From NCBI RefSeq assembly GCF_025985425.1, contig NZ_CP094972.1, positions 3,213,540 to 3,277,539 of the forward strand: a stretch of 64,000 bases of DNA. The letters are read 5' to 3'. Positions 27,747 to 35,592 of this stretch are shown piece after piece. The position numbers and the translations under genes are program-made. Source of the DNA: Entomomonas sp. E2T0 (GTDB lineage: Bacteria; Pseudomonadota; Gammaproteobacteria; Pseudomonadales; Pseudomonadaceae). How positions within the stretch are numbered: the stretch's first letter is position 1; each line of letters begins with the position of its first letter. The notes beneath the pieces are model-generated. The model ran no database searches and was not told where the DNA came from. It saw only the letters and a list, made by a program, of their open reading frames with translations.

Positions 27747-27945
27747 GAAAATACTTCATTAGAAGACATCTATGAATGTGCAACAGGCCGATTAGTCACT
27801 GTATTAGGTTTGCTTGAGAGCATTACACCAATATAACAATTCCCAACCCTACGCCGTACAAAATACTGCCATTGCTAGCACTTTATTGTTAAGAGATGTC
27901 AATAGTTTAATTAATGTGATGCAATCATTAACCAATGATAAATAA
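27747..27945 (+). pseudogene. Degraded small gene, startless and frameshifted
   Basis: One frame reads ENTSLEDIYECATGRLVTVL then GLLESITPI and stop. A second frame then reads NNSQPYAVQNTAIASTLLLR and DVNSLINVMQSLTNDK to TAA at 27943-27945. There is no start codon (TAA lies just upstream in frame). The two pieces together look like a small alpha-helical Pseudomonas-type protein of the kind that often has PYAVQ-like and DVNSL-like segments. A decayed remnant. Confidence 0.5.
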
Positions 27946-27998
27946 TCTATGTATTCAATAAACTAAATAACTAATTTTTTGTATTAGTTAAAGAAAAA

Positions 27999-28041
27999 CC
28001 TCTAGTTTATAACGGGAACTAATACCATAATAAACTAGAGG
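27999..28041. repeat. Perfect 12-bp inverted repeat
   Basis: CCTCTAGTTTAT (27999-28010) pairs with ATAAACTAGAGG (28030-28041) around a 19-nt loop. It stands in a gene-free region 33 bp before a second, longer inverted repeat. No T-run typical of a terminator follows. Confidence 0.65.
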
Positions 28042-28074
28042 CTAATGGCAAAAAAAAGATATCTGCGCGATAAA

Positions 28075-28133
28075 CCCATATTTAGTATTAGGAATAGTCT
28101 TTCACTAGGGATAAACAAGGTACTAAATATGGG
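28075..28133. repeat. Perfect 13-bp inverted repeat
   Basis: CCCATATTTAGTA (28075-28087) pairs with TACTAAATATGGG (28121-28133) around a 33-nt loop. With the element at 27999 it forms a tandem of hairpins in a stretch of about 430 bp without genes. Confidence 0.65.
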
Positions 28134-28374
28134 CTGTATAAACTATAAGCAAATACCCTTCATTAATAAATTACCTAAAGGCATAACGTAGTATTAACCT
28201 TAAGTATTAGTTATTAATAGCTCTCTTTGCTAACAATAACCTCTTTCTCTGCTACACCAAGCTCCCTAAAAACAATAATAGGCATATTGATTCATTATTA
28301 ATTAATGAAATAAAACCAATAAATTAGTATAAAGGTATACTGACATGCTCATTTTTTAGGAGAAATTATCAGCA

Positions 28375-28884
28375 ATGCATATATATTCTAGTTGGATATT
28401 TTGTTTAATTGTTAATATCATTGTTGCTATCCATTTTATACTAGATCCTTTCGCCGCTAATGATTATACAGATGAGTCCATGGGCACTATTATTCATACT
28501 GAACAGTCAAAACAGTATGATGGTTCTACGGAATATATTATCTATCATTCCACAATAGTATTTACAGATAAAGAAGATGTAGAACAAACAGTTCATAATG
28601 AAAATAAAGTAATATCAGCTTTAATCGCACCACCTTATATAGATATTGAGAAAAGGAAAGAGGCTGTTAATTTAGAGCAAACTAAAGACTATGTTGGTAA
28701 AACTGTGCTTATTGCTTATAACCGAAATAACCCCCAAAAATTTAAAGTAAGCGGCCTATCGGGTGGTGATAAACTTGTGTATGTTAATTTTACATTAGTA
28801 ATCTTAGAGATTATAAGTATATTATTTGTTATATATGATACAAGGAAGAAAAAAATATCTACTAAGCAAGCTCAACCTATTTAA
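28375..28884 (+). CDS. DUF3592-like membrane protein
   Basis: 169 aa. An N-terminal helix (WIFCLIVNIIVAIHFIL), a soluble middle domain with DYVGKTVLIAYNRNNPQKFK and a second helix near the end (LVILEIISILFVIYD) give the layout of DUF3592 proteins, which place a small beta domain between two membrane helices. AGGAG lies 12 nt before the ATG. It stands alone upstream of nhaA; function unknown. Confidence 0.6.
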   Translation: MHIYSSWIFCLIVNIIVAIHFILDPFAANDYTDESMGTIIHTEQSKQYDGSTEYIIYHSTIVFTDKEDVEQTVHNENKVISALIAPPYIDIEKRKEAVNLEQTKDYVGKTVLIAYNRNNPQKFKVSGLSGGDKLVYVNFTLVILEIISILFVIYDTRKKKISTKQAQPI

Positions 28885-28961
28885 TAAAATAAATTAATTA
28901 GGCTTGTATATAAGGTTATAAAAATAGATTCCTTTTTTTATTTGTTTTATAATTTCCAGTT

Positions 28962-29034
28962 GGGTGTTACAACATAGTGTTGTATTACAGGTTTTAAAAC
29001 GATGGTCGGGCCGCCTCGCAGAGGATTCGTGCCT
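28962..29034 (+). promoter_or_regulatory. Structured leader of nhaA, probable nhaA-I-type (Li+/Na+) riboswitch
   Basis: A 73-nt GC-rich island in AT-rich DNA ends exactly at the nhaA start. It starts GGGTGTT, then a hairpin ACAACA-TAG-TGTTGT, a palindrome GTTTTAAAAC, the block GGTCGGGCCGCC, and a CCTC-GCA-GAGG hairpin (29014-29024) whose 3' arm is the Shine-Dalgarno (AGGA 9 nt before ATG). Such leaders upstream of nhaA are known as nhaA motifs and reported as lithium-sensing riboswitches; my match is from memory, not from a covariance search. SD sequestration in the hairpin implies translational control. Confidence 0.6.
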
Positions 29035-30372
29035 ATGAAAAAACCTATCTTACCCAAAGCTCATGCCGCTACTATGCGCTCACTTTCTGCCATAGAAAAA
29101 GTTTTACATATTGAAGCCGTAGGCGGCATTGTTTTATTTGTAGTTGCGATTATTGCTCTAATCTGGGCTAACTCTTCACTTGCAAACAGTTATCATGCGC
29201 TTTGGCATACACCTGTTGGTATCAGTTTTGGTTCTTTTACCTTTTCACAGTCTCTGCATTTTTGGATAAATGATGCATTAATGACTGTTTTTTTCCTTGT
29301 TGTGGGTATGGAAATTAGAAAGGAAATACATGATGGTGCGCTCTCAAATTTTCGCCTTGCCACATTACCCATTGCTGCCGCTATTGGTGGTGTTGTAACT
29401 CCTGCAATTATTTATTTAGCACTAAATCATGCGCCTATCCAACAACAAGGTTGGGCTGTACCTACGGCTACAGATATTGCGTTTGCTGTTGGTGCATTGG
29501 CGTTATTAGGTAAATCTATTCCTACTAATATCAGGGTTTTCTTACTAGCCCTCGCTATTATTGATGATATTGTAGCAGTGCTAATTATCGCCTTTTTCTA
29601 TTCAGGTGGTTTAGATATTAATGGTCTATTTGTTGGTGTCTTTGGTATTTTCTTGGTGCTATTATTTCAATGGTTAGGCCTACGCTCTGCTTATGCTTAT
29701 ATTATTCCTGGCGCTATTTTATGGATTGGTTTGTTAATGACAGGGGCCCACCCAACCTTAGCCGGTGTAGTATTAGGCTTAATGACACCAGTTGTAGCCA
29801 CTATTTCTAAAGAAAAATATGTGGAAACAGTAACCAATGCCATCAACACAATCAAAACCACTGATCAAAATGGTAAGTTAACCGTTTCCTATAACGAACT
29901 TCATAAAGTACAAAGGGAACTATTACCCCCTGTTACTCGTGTAAATATGGCGCTACATCCTTGGGTAACTTATGGTGTAATGCCTTTATTTGCCTTAGCT
30001 AATGCAGGTATTACGATAGATAGCCTCGACTTATCAGCAACCTCAGCGCAACACATCATGTATGGTGTTATTGGTGCCCTTGTTCTTGGTAAACCAATAG
30101 GTATATTACTATCCTGTTTTATTGTCGTTAAATTAGGTATCTGTCATTTACCTAAAGGAGTTACTTGGAATGGTATATTATTAGCTGGTTTGCTTGCTGG
30201 TATAGGCTTTACTATGTCTATCTTTATAGCCACCTTAGCCTTTACTGATGAAACGCTATTAGGTGCCGCCAAAGCTGGTGTATTACTTGCCTCTTTAGTT
30301 TCTATTATTATTGGCTTGTCTTGGGGCTATTTTTTAAAAAAACGCCTTGAACGTAATCCATTGGCTAATTAA
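29035..30372 (+). CDS. nhaA: Na+/H+ antiporter NhaA
   Basis: About 445 aa from ATG 29035, chosen because the ATG at 29002 lies inside the structured leader and AGGA is correctly spaced from 29035. NhaA signatures: MTVFFLVVGMEIRKEIHDGA, VPTATDIAFAVGAL and LALAIIDDIVAVLIIAFFYS with the two ion-binding Asp residues, and the C-terminal LAGIGFTMSIFIATLAF. About 12 membrane spans. It exchanges internal Na+ or Li+ for two protons and protects against alkali and salt. Monocistronic. Confidence 0.95.
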   Translation: MKKPILPKAHAATMRSLSAIEKVLHIEAVGGIVLFVVAIIALIWANSSLANSYHALWHTPVGISFGSFTFSQSLHFWINDALMTVFFLVVGMEIRKEIHDGALSNFRLATLPIAAAIGGVVTPAIIYLALNHAPIQQQGWAVPTATDIAFAVGALALLGKSIPTNIRVFLLALAIIDDIVAVLIIAFFYSGGLDINGLFVGVFGIFLVLLFQWLGLRSAYAYIIPGAILWIGLLMTGAHPTLAGVVLGLMTPVVATISKEKYVETVTNAINTIKTTDQNGKLTVSYNELHKVQRELLPPVTRVNMALHPWVTYGVMPLFALANAGITIDSLDLSATSAQHIMYGVIGALVLGKPIGILLSCFIVVKLGICHLPKGVTWNGILLAGLLAGIGFTMSIFIATLAFTDETLLGAAKAGVLLASLVSIIIGLSWGYFLKKRLERNPLAN

Positions 30373-30380
30373 TTATAATT

Positions 30381-30416
30381 TAGTTATCCACTAGATTACC
30401 CCTAGCGGATAACTAT
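30381..30416. terminator. Hairpin between nhaA and the zinc-ribbon genes
   Basis: TAGTTATCC (30381-30389) pairs with GGATAACTA (30407-30415), with inner CTAG/CTAG. There is no strong T-run on either strand, so a bidirectional but weak terminator is likely. Confidence 0.5.
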
Positions 30417-30465
30417 AAAAACCATTAAAAAAACTTATTTTTTAAGCACACTTTTCTTCTTTCAG

Positions 30466-30724
30466 CTAAAAAGCTCTTGATCGTACTAAAAACATAATGA
30501 ATATAACCGTACAAATAAGCATTCCATAAATCAAAATTTCATTATCTAACAATGAACACTTACTAACTGGCATTTTGATTTTTTTGCGTGTTGTTGGTTT
30601 ATCTACTTTTTGCTCTGATTGCTTTTGAGAATGCAAAAAAACACTATAATCCACATAATTGATTTAACGGTGTCGTATCCTTTGCTTGACGAACATAGCC
30701 ACATTTTGGACAAGCCGTAATCAC
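30466..30724 (-). pseudogene. Zinc-ribbon membrane protein gene, broken copy B
   Basis: From a GTG at 30724 (GGGAGG upstream) the frame reads VITACPKCGYVRQAKDTTPL NQ and then runs into a stop. A shifted frame continues VDYSVFLHSQKQSEQKVDKP and ends with a membrane helix (ILIYGMLICTVIFIMFLV) and RSRAF. Compared with intact copy A (30744-31007), about 11 nt are missing exactly where the second CPKC knuckle should be. The 3' piece alone would be a 62-aa GTG-started membrane protein. Confidence 0.65.
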
Positions 30725-30743
30725 TGTTTTAATATCCTCCCTA

Positions 30744-31007
30744 TCAAAAAATAGCCATCAATAAAATAATGACGGATACTGCAATAAATAAATAAGCCAT
30801 TCCTGTCATAACATCATCGACTGATAAAGAATGATTAACCTTACTATTAATAACTTGATAGCTCATTGGTTGTTTTTGTTCTTTCTCTGATTCCTTTTGA
30901 AAATGTGCATAAACCCTATAATCTATATGGCACTTTGGACACTGATTGATAGCTGCAGTATCTTGCAGTTGACGTACATAGCTACATTTTGGGCACGTTA
31001 TAATCAT
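30744..31007 (-). CDS. Zinc-ribbon membrane protein, intact copy A
   Basis: 87 aa. An N-terminal four-Cys ribbon, MIITCPKCSYVRQ...NQCPKCHIDYRVY (CxxC-x16-CxxC), is followed by a charged linker (HFQKESEKEQKQP) and one C-terminal helix (GMAYLFIAVSVIILLMAIF). AAGGAG lies before the ATG. It is flanked on both sides by broken paralogues, so the locus is a three-gene tandem array. Role unknown; a membrane-anchored ribbon could bind protein or zinc. Confidence 0.7.
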   Translation of the reverse strand: MIITCPKCSYVRQLQDTAAINQCPKCHIDYRVYAHFQKESEKEQKQPMSYQVINSKVNHSLSVDDVMTGMAYLFIAVSVIILLMAIF

Positions 31008-31049
31008 GACATACTCCTTTTTCTGCTTATTATGCAGTTATCCATTTTT

Positions 31050-31320
31050 TCAATTACCTTTATATAACTTCTGCTGAAAAGCGAAGAAATAAGGTAAATA
31101 GGTAAATAGGTAAATAACAACTAATATCATGTAGATTAAAAACTCATTATCGGGTAATGAAAAATCATTAAATTTTGATTTAAGTTTTTTAAAAAAACAA
31201 AATTGCTTTTGTTCCAATTGTTTTTGTAAATACCTATAGGATGCATAATCCTCTTGGCATTACTAATATTGTATGTTCTGATTGACGCGTATAACCACAG
31301 TTAGGACACGTTGTATTCAT
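31050..31320 (-). pseudogene. Zinc-ribbon membrane protein gene, broken copy C
   Basis: ATG at 31320 opens MNTTCPNCGYTRQSEHTILV and then stops after a few codons. A shifted frame continues from CQEDYASYRYLQKQLEQKQF through a hydrophobic segment (EFLIYMILVVIYLFTYLPYF) to TGA at 31052-31050. Relative to copy A about 14 nt are missing at the second Cys pair, the same place as in copy B. The membrane segment contains three exact 8-bp repeats (31093-31116). Confidence 0.65.
31093..31116. repeat. Three tandem copies of the 8-mer GGTAAATA
   Basis: GGTAAATA occurs three times head to tail (31093-31100, 31101-31108, 31109-31116) inside broken copy C. Eight is not a multiple of three, so each gain or loss of a copy changes the frame. 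Confidence 0.8.
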
Positions 31321-31358
31321 ACTATCTTTCCCTCCATAGCTATTGGGTAAACAATTTG

Positions 31359-31925
31359 CTATCTAACAATACTTACTTCTCCCTTTGAGCTGATACGAAC
31401 AATCCTTTGCATCGGTTTTGATTCAGTACTTCCTTCTTGTAAATTTGGTAAAAAATACTTTGCCGTAAAATTAGCATCATATAGAACAGGATGCGGATCG
31501 CTTATATGAACGCTATAGGTAATCGTTATCTGTGGCTCACCATCTATAGCACTGACACTAATAACTTGATGTTTTGTTATATTGCCAAAACAAAAACTCC
31601 CTAAACTACCTGATAATTTCGCGGAGGCTGGCATATAAGCATTACGCCCCAACTCTGTTAATACATACTGCTCTACACTAGGTGATACACCTATTTTCTC
31701 TACTTTAATCAAACCCACTTTTAATAAGCTTGTACATTCCTCTCCACACTGCTGAACGGTTACTGGAAAACTTGTTGTTACTCGACAAAGCGTATCCTTA
31801 GTTTGAATTAGCTGTTGTTCTGTGACATTCGAAATATTATTTACGACTGTATCTGCTTCAGCAGCCACATAACTACTCAAACTAGAAATAGCAAAAACAG
31901 GTATGGCAAAAGCTAAATAGCGCAT
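31359..31925 (-). CDS. Hypothetical periplasmic protein, 188 aa
   Basis: A signal peptide ending near SYVAAEA (MRYLAFAIPVFAISSLSSYV start) precedes a soluble protein with two Cys near LCRVTTSFPVTVQQCGEECT, then further beta-rich sequence ending QRIVRISSKGEVSIVR. Three or four cysteines suggest disulfides in the periplasm. The minus-strand ATG follows GAGGAAC. No family recognised. It is probably monocistronic, upstream of the zinc-ribbon array on the same strand. Confidence 0.6.
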   Translation of the reverse strand: MRYLAFAIPVFAISSLSSYVAAEADTVVNNISNVTEQQLIQTKDTLCRVTTSFPVTVQQCGEECTSLLKVGLIKVEKIGVSPSVEQYVLTELGRNAYMPASAKLSGSLGSFCFGNITKHQVISVSAIDGEPQITITYSVHISDPHPVLYDANFTAKYFLPNLQEGSTESKPMQRIVRISSKGEVSIVR

Positions 31926-32391
31926 TGTTCTGTTCCTCTTGAACTTTATTATTTACACAACTGTTTTCCTTATCTTGTCTTGTACTCCAACAAAACAGGT
32001 TATAGTTAGATTAATGCTTGATTTATTACATGTCAAATAAATTTAAATTACATGTAATTTAATTAAGCTTTTATTCATACTTTCAAACAAACTTTTGACA
32101 AAAATATCAAACATAAAAATAAATTATTTATAAACAATAAGTTATACAAATAAAAAATAATTATGATGATTTATTTTTAATAAAAAAGAGGAATTAATAT
32201 TATTTTTTTAGTAAAAATGACGCTTAAAAAATATGAGATGGTTATTATTGAAGTGATAAATTAATTAGACAAGTATCCAGATTTAAGCTAATCAGATGTA
32301 GCAAAAGCAGCTAGATATAGCTGCTTATTGAATATAAGTAAGATTGATAGTAGAAATAGAACCTGCTAACTATTGTATAGCTAGCATTGTA
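31926..32391. other. Gene-free AT-rich region with a 20-bp palindrome
   Basis: Apart from the perfect palindrome at 32043-32062 I see no gene, RNA or terminator in this 466-bp stretch. Confidence 0.5.
32043..32062. repeat. Perfect 20-bp palindrome, possible operator
   Basis: TTAAATTACATGTAATTTAA reads identically on both strands, about 118 bp upstream of the periplasmic-protein start at 31925. A related half (TTACATGTCA) occurs 22 bp away at 32026. A repressor site is possible but unproven. Confidence 0.4.
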
Positions 32392-33147
32392 TTATTTAGG
32401 GCAATCATTGCCACATCTTAGCTTCTGTAAGAAAGCATTACCGCCTAAATTATCCATTTGTTTACGAATAAAAACACCACGAGAATTTATATATACTGTT
32501 GGTTTGGCAGGGTTCCAATTTCTAGGGTTAGGCAACACGGCAGCTAATAAACTAGCTTGTTCTTTAGTTAGTTTTCTAGCAGTAGTGTTGAAATAGTATT
32601 GTGCAGCAGCTTCTGCACCAAAAATACCATCACCCCATTCTGCACTATTTAAATAAACTTCAAGAATTCGCTCTTTTGACCAAAGCAGTTCAATCCACGC
32701 TGTAAACCAAACTTCTACACCTTTACGAAACCAACTACGGCCAGACCATAAAAAAATATTTTTAGAGACTTGTTGGCTAATAGTGCTTGCGCCCCTAAGA
32801 TTACCACCATCCGCATTGTGTTTTAAAGCTTGTTGAATCGCCTCCATATCAAAACCATGGTGATAAGGAAAATTTTGATCTTCTGAGGCAATAACAGCCA
32901 ACTTTAAACTATCAGAAATCTCATACCAGCCTTTCCACTCCCTTTGAAACTTAAGGCCGTCTCCCGCTTGCCAGCTTTCAATTTTACGCTCAACCATTAA
33001 TGAAGTGCCAATAGGATTAATCCAACGCATACTTAACACAAGCAACACCGAAATAACTAATATTCCTATTATTGAAAAAATAGTAAACCAGAATAGTCTC
33101 TTAAAAAACTTACGAATCCATTGTAGAATTTTTATTAATTTCGCCAT
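32392..33147 (-). CDS. mtgA: Monofunctional peptidoglycan glycosyltransferase
   Basis: About 251 aa from the ATG at 33147 (an upstream in-frame TTG is less likely). One N-terminal membrane anchor (LFWFTIFSIIGILVISVLLV) precedes the GT51 domain: VIASEDQNFPYHHGFDMEAI with the catalytic Glu, RGASTISQQVSKNIFLWSGR, and EVYLNSAEWGDGIFGAEAAA. It polymerises lipid II glycan strands without cross-linking. It lies 42 bp downstream of pbpC on the same strand. Confidence 0.92.
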   Translation of the reverse strand: MAKLIKILQWIRKFFKRLFWFTIFSIIGILVISVLLVLSMRWINPIGTSLMVERKIESWQAGDGLKFQREWKGWYEISDSLKLAVIASEDQNFPYHHGFDMEAIQQALKHNADGGNLRGASTISQQVSKNIFLWSGRSWFRKGVEVWFTAWIELLWSKERILEVYLNSAEWGDGIFGAEAAAQYYFNTTARKLTKEQASLLAAVLPNPRNWNPAKPTVYINSRGVFIRKQMDNLGGNAFLQKLRCGNDCPK

Positions 33148-33188
33148 ATCTTTCAAATAAGCAATTGAATAGGTAAAAGTATAACATT

Positions 33189-35528
33189 TTACTGAATGGA
33201 AAACTCAATAGTTGCTGTTTGACCTAGTTCATCTAATAAAGTTAACTGTTGTTTACCTGCCTTTATAAATTCTCTATCAAAAGATTCATCAGGTACAGTT
33301 TCCTCAATCAGTTCTCCATTTAAGAACCACCAACGTTGCCCTGCCCCACCTAATGAAGAAAGTTTTAATGTTAACGGCTCTGTATTAATGGCAGGTAAAC
33401 GCAATCTATCCCCCTCTCTCACCCCAACAATAAATAGAGGAGCTGATTTAGTGGGTAGTAAAGGCGGACAATTTTTATCAGCTTTAGGTAAACGACGGTT
33501 ACGACGTTCAGCATAAATTAACCAAGGTTCTAATGGAGCAGGCCATAAATCAATGCGTTTTTCAATAGCTCCATCACAATCAGCAGCTACCTGTAAACCT
33601 TTGCTATTAACCCAAATAGTTTGACTAATGCCTGTGCCAAGAGGTTGATCTACTGCTTGCAAGGTAGGGGGTGTTAGACCATCTAATGTCCAAGCAAAAC
33701 GCTCTTTACGACAATTAGCATCTTTAACAGGCAATGGCTGTCCCGAAGGCCAACAAATGGCAGCTACCCCAACACTAGCTGGCTGATTACTTTCAGTAAC
33801 TGATAATGCTTTGCTTGCAGTTTGGTTAATAATAAGATCATGTACTTGTAATAATAAAGGCGTTGCAGAAGCCACTCCAAACTGACCTGGCACTGGCGTT
33901 CCATCAGGTCTACCAATCCATACACCTACCAAATAACGTGGTCCTAAGCCAACTGCCCAAGCATCTCTAAAGCCATAACTAGTCCCTGTTTTCCATGCTA
34001 ATACACTACGTTGTACTAGCCTTGCTCGCTCGTCTCGATCAGGTTCTGTTTGACCTGATAAAATACGCCTTACCACCCATGCAGAACCTGCAGATAACAA
34101 TGGCCTTTCCTCTAAAACATCAGTAGGTTTAAAACGCAGTTGTGCTACTTTACCTTGACGTGCAAAAGCACTATAACCCATGACTAAATCTTCTAACTTA
34201 GTCCCTACACCACCCAAAATAACTGACAAATTAGGCTCTGCCATTGGTGGCAATGTTAAATTTACTCCAGCCCCTTTTAATTCACCATAAAACCGTTTTG
34301 GGCCATACGCTTCAAGCAATTGTACTGCTGGTAAATTTAGTGACATTGATAAAGCTTCACTTGCTGATACAGGCCCTATAAAACCTGCTGAGAAATTACC
34401 AGGTTTATAATCACCATAGCGTCTTGGCACATCCTGCAATAAAGACTCAGAATGAATCAACCCTGCATCCATTGCCATTGCATAGAGAAAAGGCTTTAAG
34501 GTTGAGCCAGGTGAGCGAATGGAAGACACCATATCCACATGACCAAAACGCTTATCATCAGTAATATCTATAGAACCAAGATAGGCTTTTACCTCCATGG
34601 TTTGGTGATCGACCACCAAAATAGCGGCTGAAGTATATTCAGGTAAACGCACTTGCCAGTTCTTTAATAAATCCTCTAAACGGCGTTGCATACTGACATT
34701 AATAGTACTTTGAATAATAGGCGTTTGACTGTTGTTATATAATCTTCTCGCTAACAACGGTGCCATTTGTGGCTCTTGCCGATCCGTTAAGAAAATACTT
34801 TCTTGTTGTATTTCATCAATAACAGACTGTGGCCATATATTAAATTCAGCTAAACGGTTTAATACTTTATCTCTGGCTAATTTAGCACGCTCAGGATAAC
34901 GATCTGGTCTTAATCGACTGGGCGCTTGTGGTAATACTGCTAATAATGCAGCTTCTGCTTGAGTAAGTTGATCTGGCGGCTTGCCTAAATATGCCCAACT
35001 AGCAGCAGCTACACCCTCAATTGTTCCACCATAAGGTGCACGATTAAGATATAAGGTAAGAATCTGATCTTTACTCAAATGCCATTCTAACTGCATAGTA
35101 CGAAAGACTTGTCTCACTTTTCCCCAGTACGTTCGAGGGTGTGGCTCAATGAGTCTAGCCACTTGCATAGATAGGGTACTACCCCCTGATATAATTTTAC
35201 CACCTGTTAAGTTCTGCCAGAATGCCCGTCCTAAAGCTATAGGATTGACCCCAGGATGTTCATAAAACCAACGATCTTCATAGGTTAACAAGGCTTCAAT
35301 ATAAGCAGGCGATACTTGCTCAATAGTAATAGGATAACGCCACACGCCATCTCTATCAGCAAAACGCCATAAAGGTGTGCCATCACTCGCTAATACAATA
35401 CGTGCTATACCATCTTCAGGCATAGGTAATGGAAATAACTTATCAAGCACCCATAGTAAACCAATGATAATAATTGGAATGGATACCCAAACTCGCCAAT
35501 GTCTACCAATAAAACGTAAAATAGCCAA
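33189..35528 (-). CDS. pbpC: Penicillin-binding protein 1C
   Basis: 779 aa. An N-terminal anchor is followed by GT51 (YEDRWFYEHPGVNPIALGRA, GGSTLSMQVARLI), then a transpeptidase domain with SPGSTLKPF (SxxK), SLNLPAV (SxN) and WKTGTSYGFRDAWAVG (KTG). The C-terminal BiPBP domain completes the PbpC layout. The start appears to be TTG at 35528: an in-frame stop lies just upstream and no better ATG is present. Its position beside the alpha-2-macroglobulin gene is the standard pbpC-yfhM pairing. Confidence 0.93.
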   Translation of the reverse strand: MAILRFIGRHWRVWVSIPIIIIGLLWVLDKLFPLPMPEDGIARIVLASDGTPLWRFADRDGVWRYPITIEQVSPAYIEALLTYEDRWFYEHPGVNPIALGRAFWQNLTGGKIISGGSTLSMQVARLIEPHPRTYWGKVRQVFRTMQLEWHLSKDQILTLYLNRAPYGGTIEGVAAASWAYLGKPPDQLTQAEAALLAVLPQAPSRLRPDRYPERAKLARDKVLNRLAEFNIWPQSVIDEIQQESIFLTDRQEPQMAPLLARRLYNNSQTPIIQSTINVSMQRRLEDLLKNWQVRLPEYTSAAILVVDHQTMEVKAYLGSIDITDDKRFGHVDMVSSIRSPGSTLKPFLYAMAMDAGLIHSESLLQDVPRRYGDYKPGNFSAGFIGPVSASEALSMSLNLPAVQLLEAYGPKRFYGELKGAGVNLTLPPMAEPNLSVILGGVGTKLEDLVMGYSAFARQGKVAQLRFKPTDVLEERPLLSAGSAWVVRRILSGQTEPDRDERARLVQRSVLAWKTGTSYGFRDAWAVGLGPRYLVGVWIGRPDGTPVPGQFGVASATPLLLQVHDLIINQTASKALSVTESNQPASVGVAAICWPSGQPLPVKDANCRKERFAWTLDGLTPPTLQAVDQPLGTGISQTIWVNSKGLQVAADCDGAIEKRIDLWPAPLEPWLIYAERRNRRLPKADKNCPPLLPTKSAPLFIVGVREGDRLRLPAINTEPLTLKLSSLGGAGQRWWFLNGELIEETVPDESFDREFIKAGKQQLTLLDELGQTATIEFSIQ

Positions 35529-35549
35529 GTTAACTTACTCTACAAAACA

Positions 35550-35576
35550 AAAGGCGTACTCAAGTACGCCTTTTTA
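35550..35576 (-). terminator. Terminator between the macroglobulin gene and pbpC
   Basis: AAAGGCGTAC (35550-35559) pairs perfectly with GTACGCCTTT (35564-35573) around TCAA, with T-rich tails on both strands. It lies between two co-directional genes and may uncouple or attenuate pbpC transcription. Confidence 0.8.
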
Positions 35577-35592
35577 ATTAACTACCTAATAC

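Noticed and set aside
27999-28133. CRISPR array or transposon ends
   Set aside because: The two inverted repeats differ in sequence, there are no regularly spaced direct repeats, and no transposase is nearby.
29002-29034. In-frame upstream ATG adding 11 residues (MVGPPRRGFVP) to NhaA
   Set aside because: These codons coincide with the structured leader and its Shine-Dalgarno, so the ATG at 29035 is the better start.
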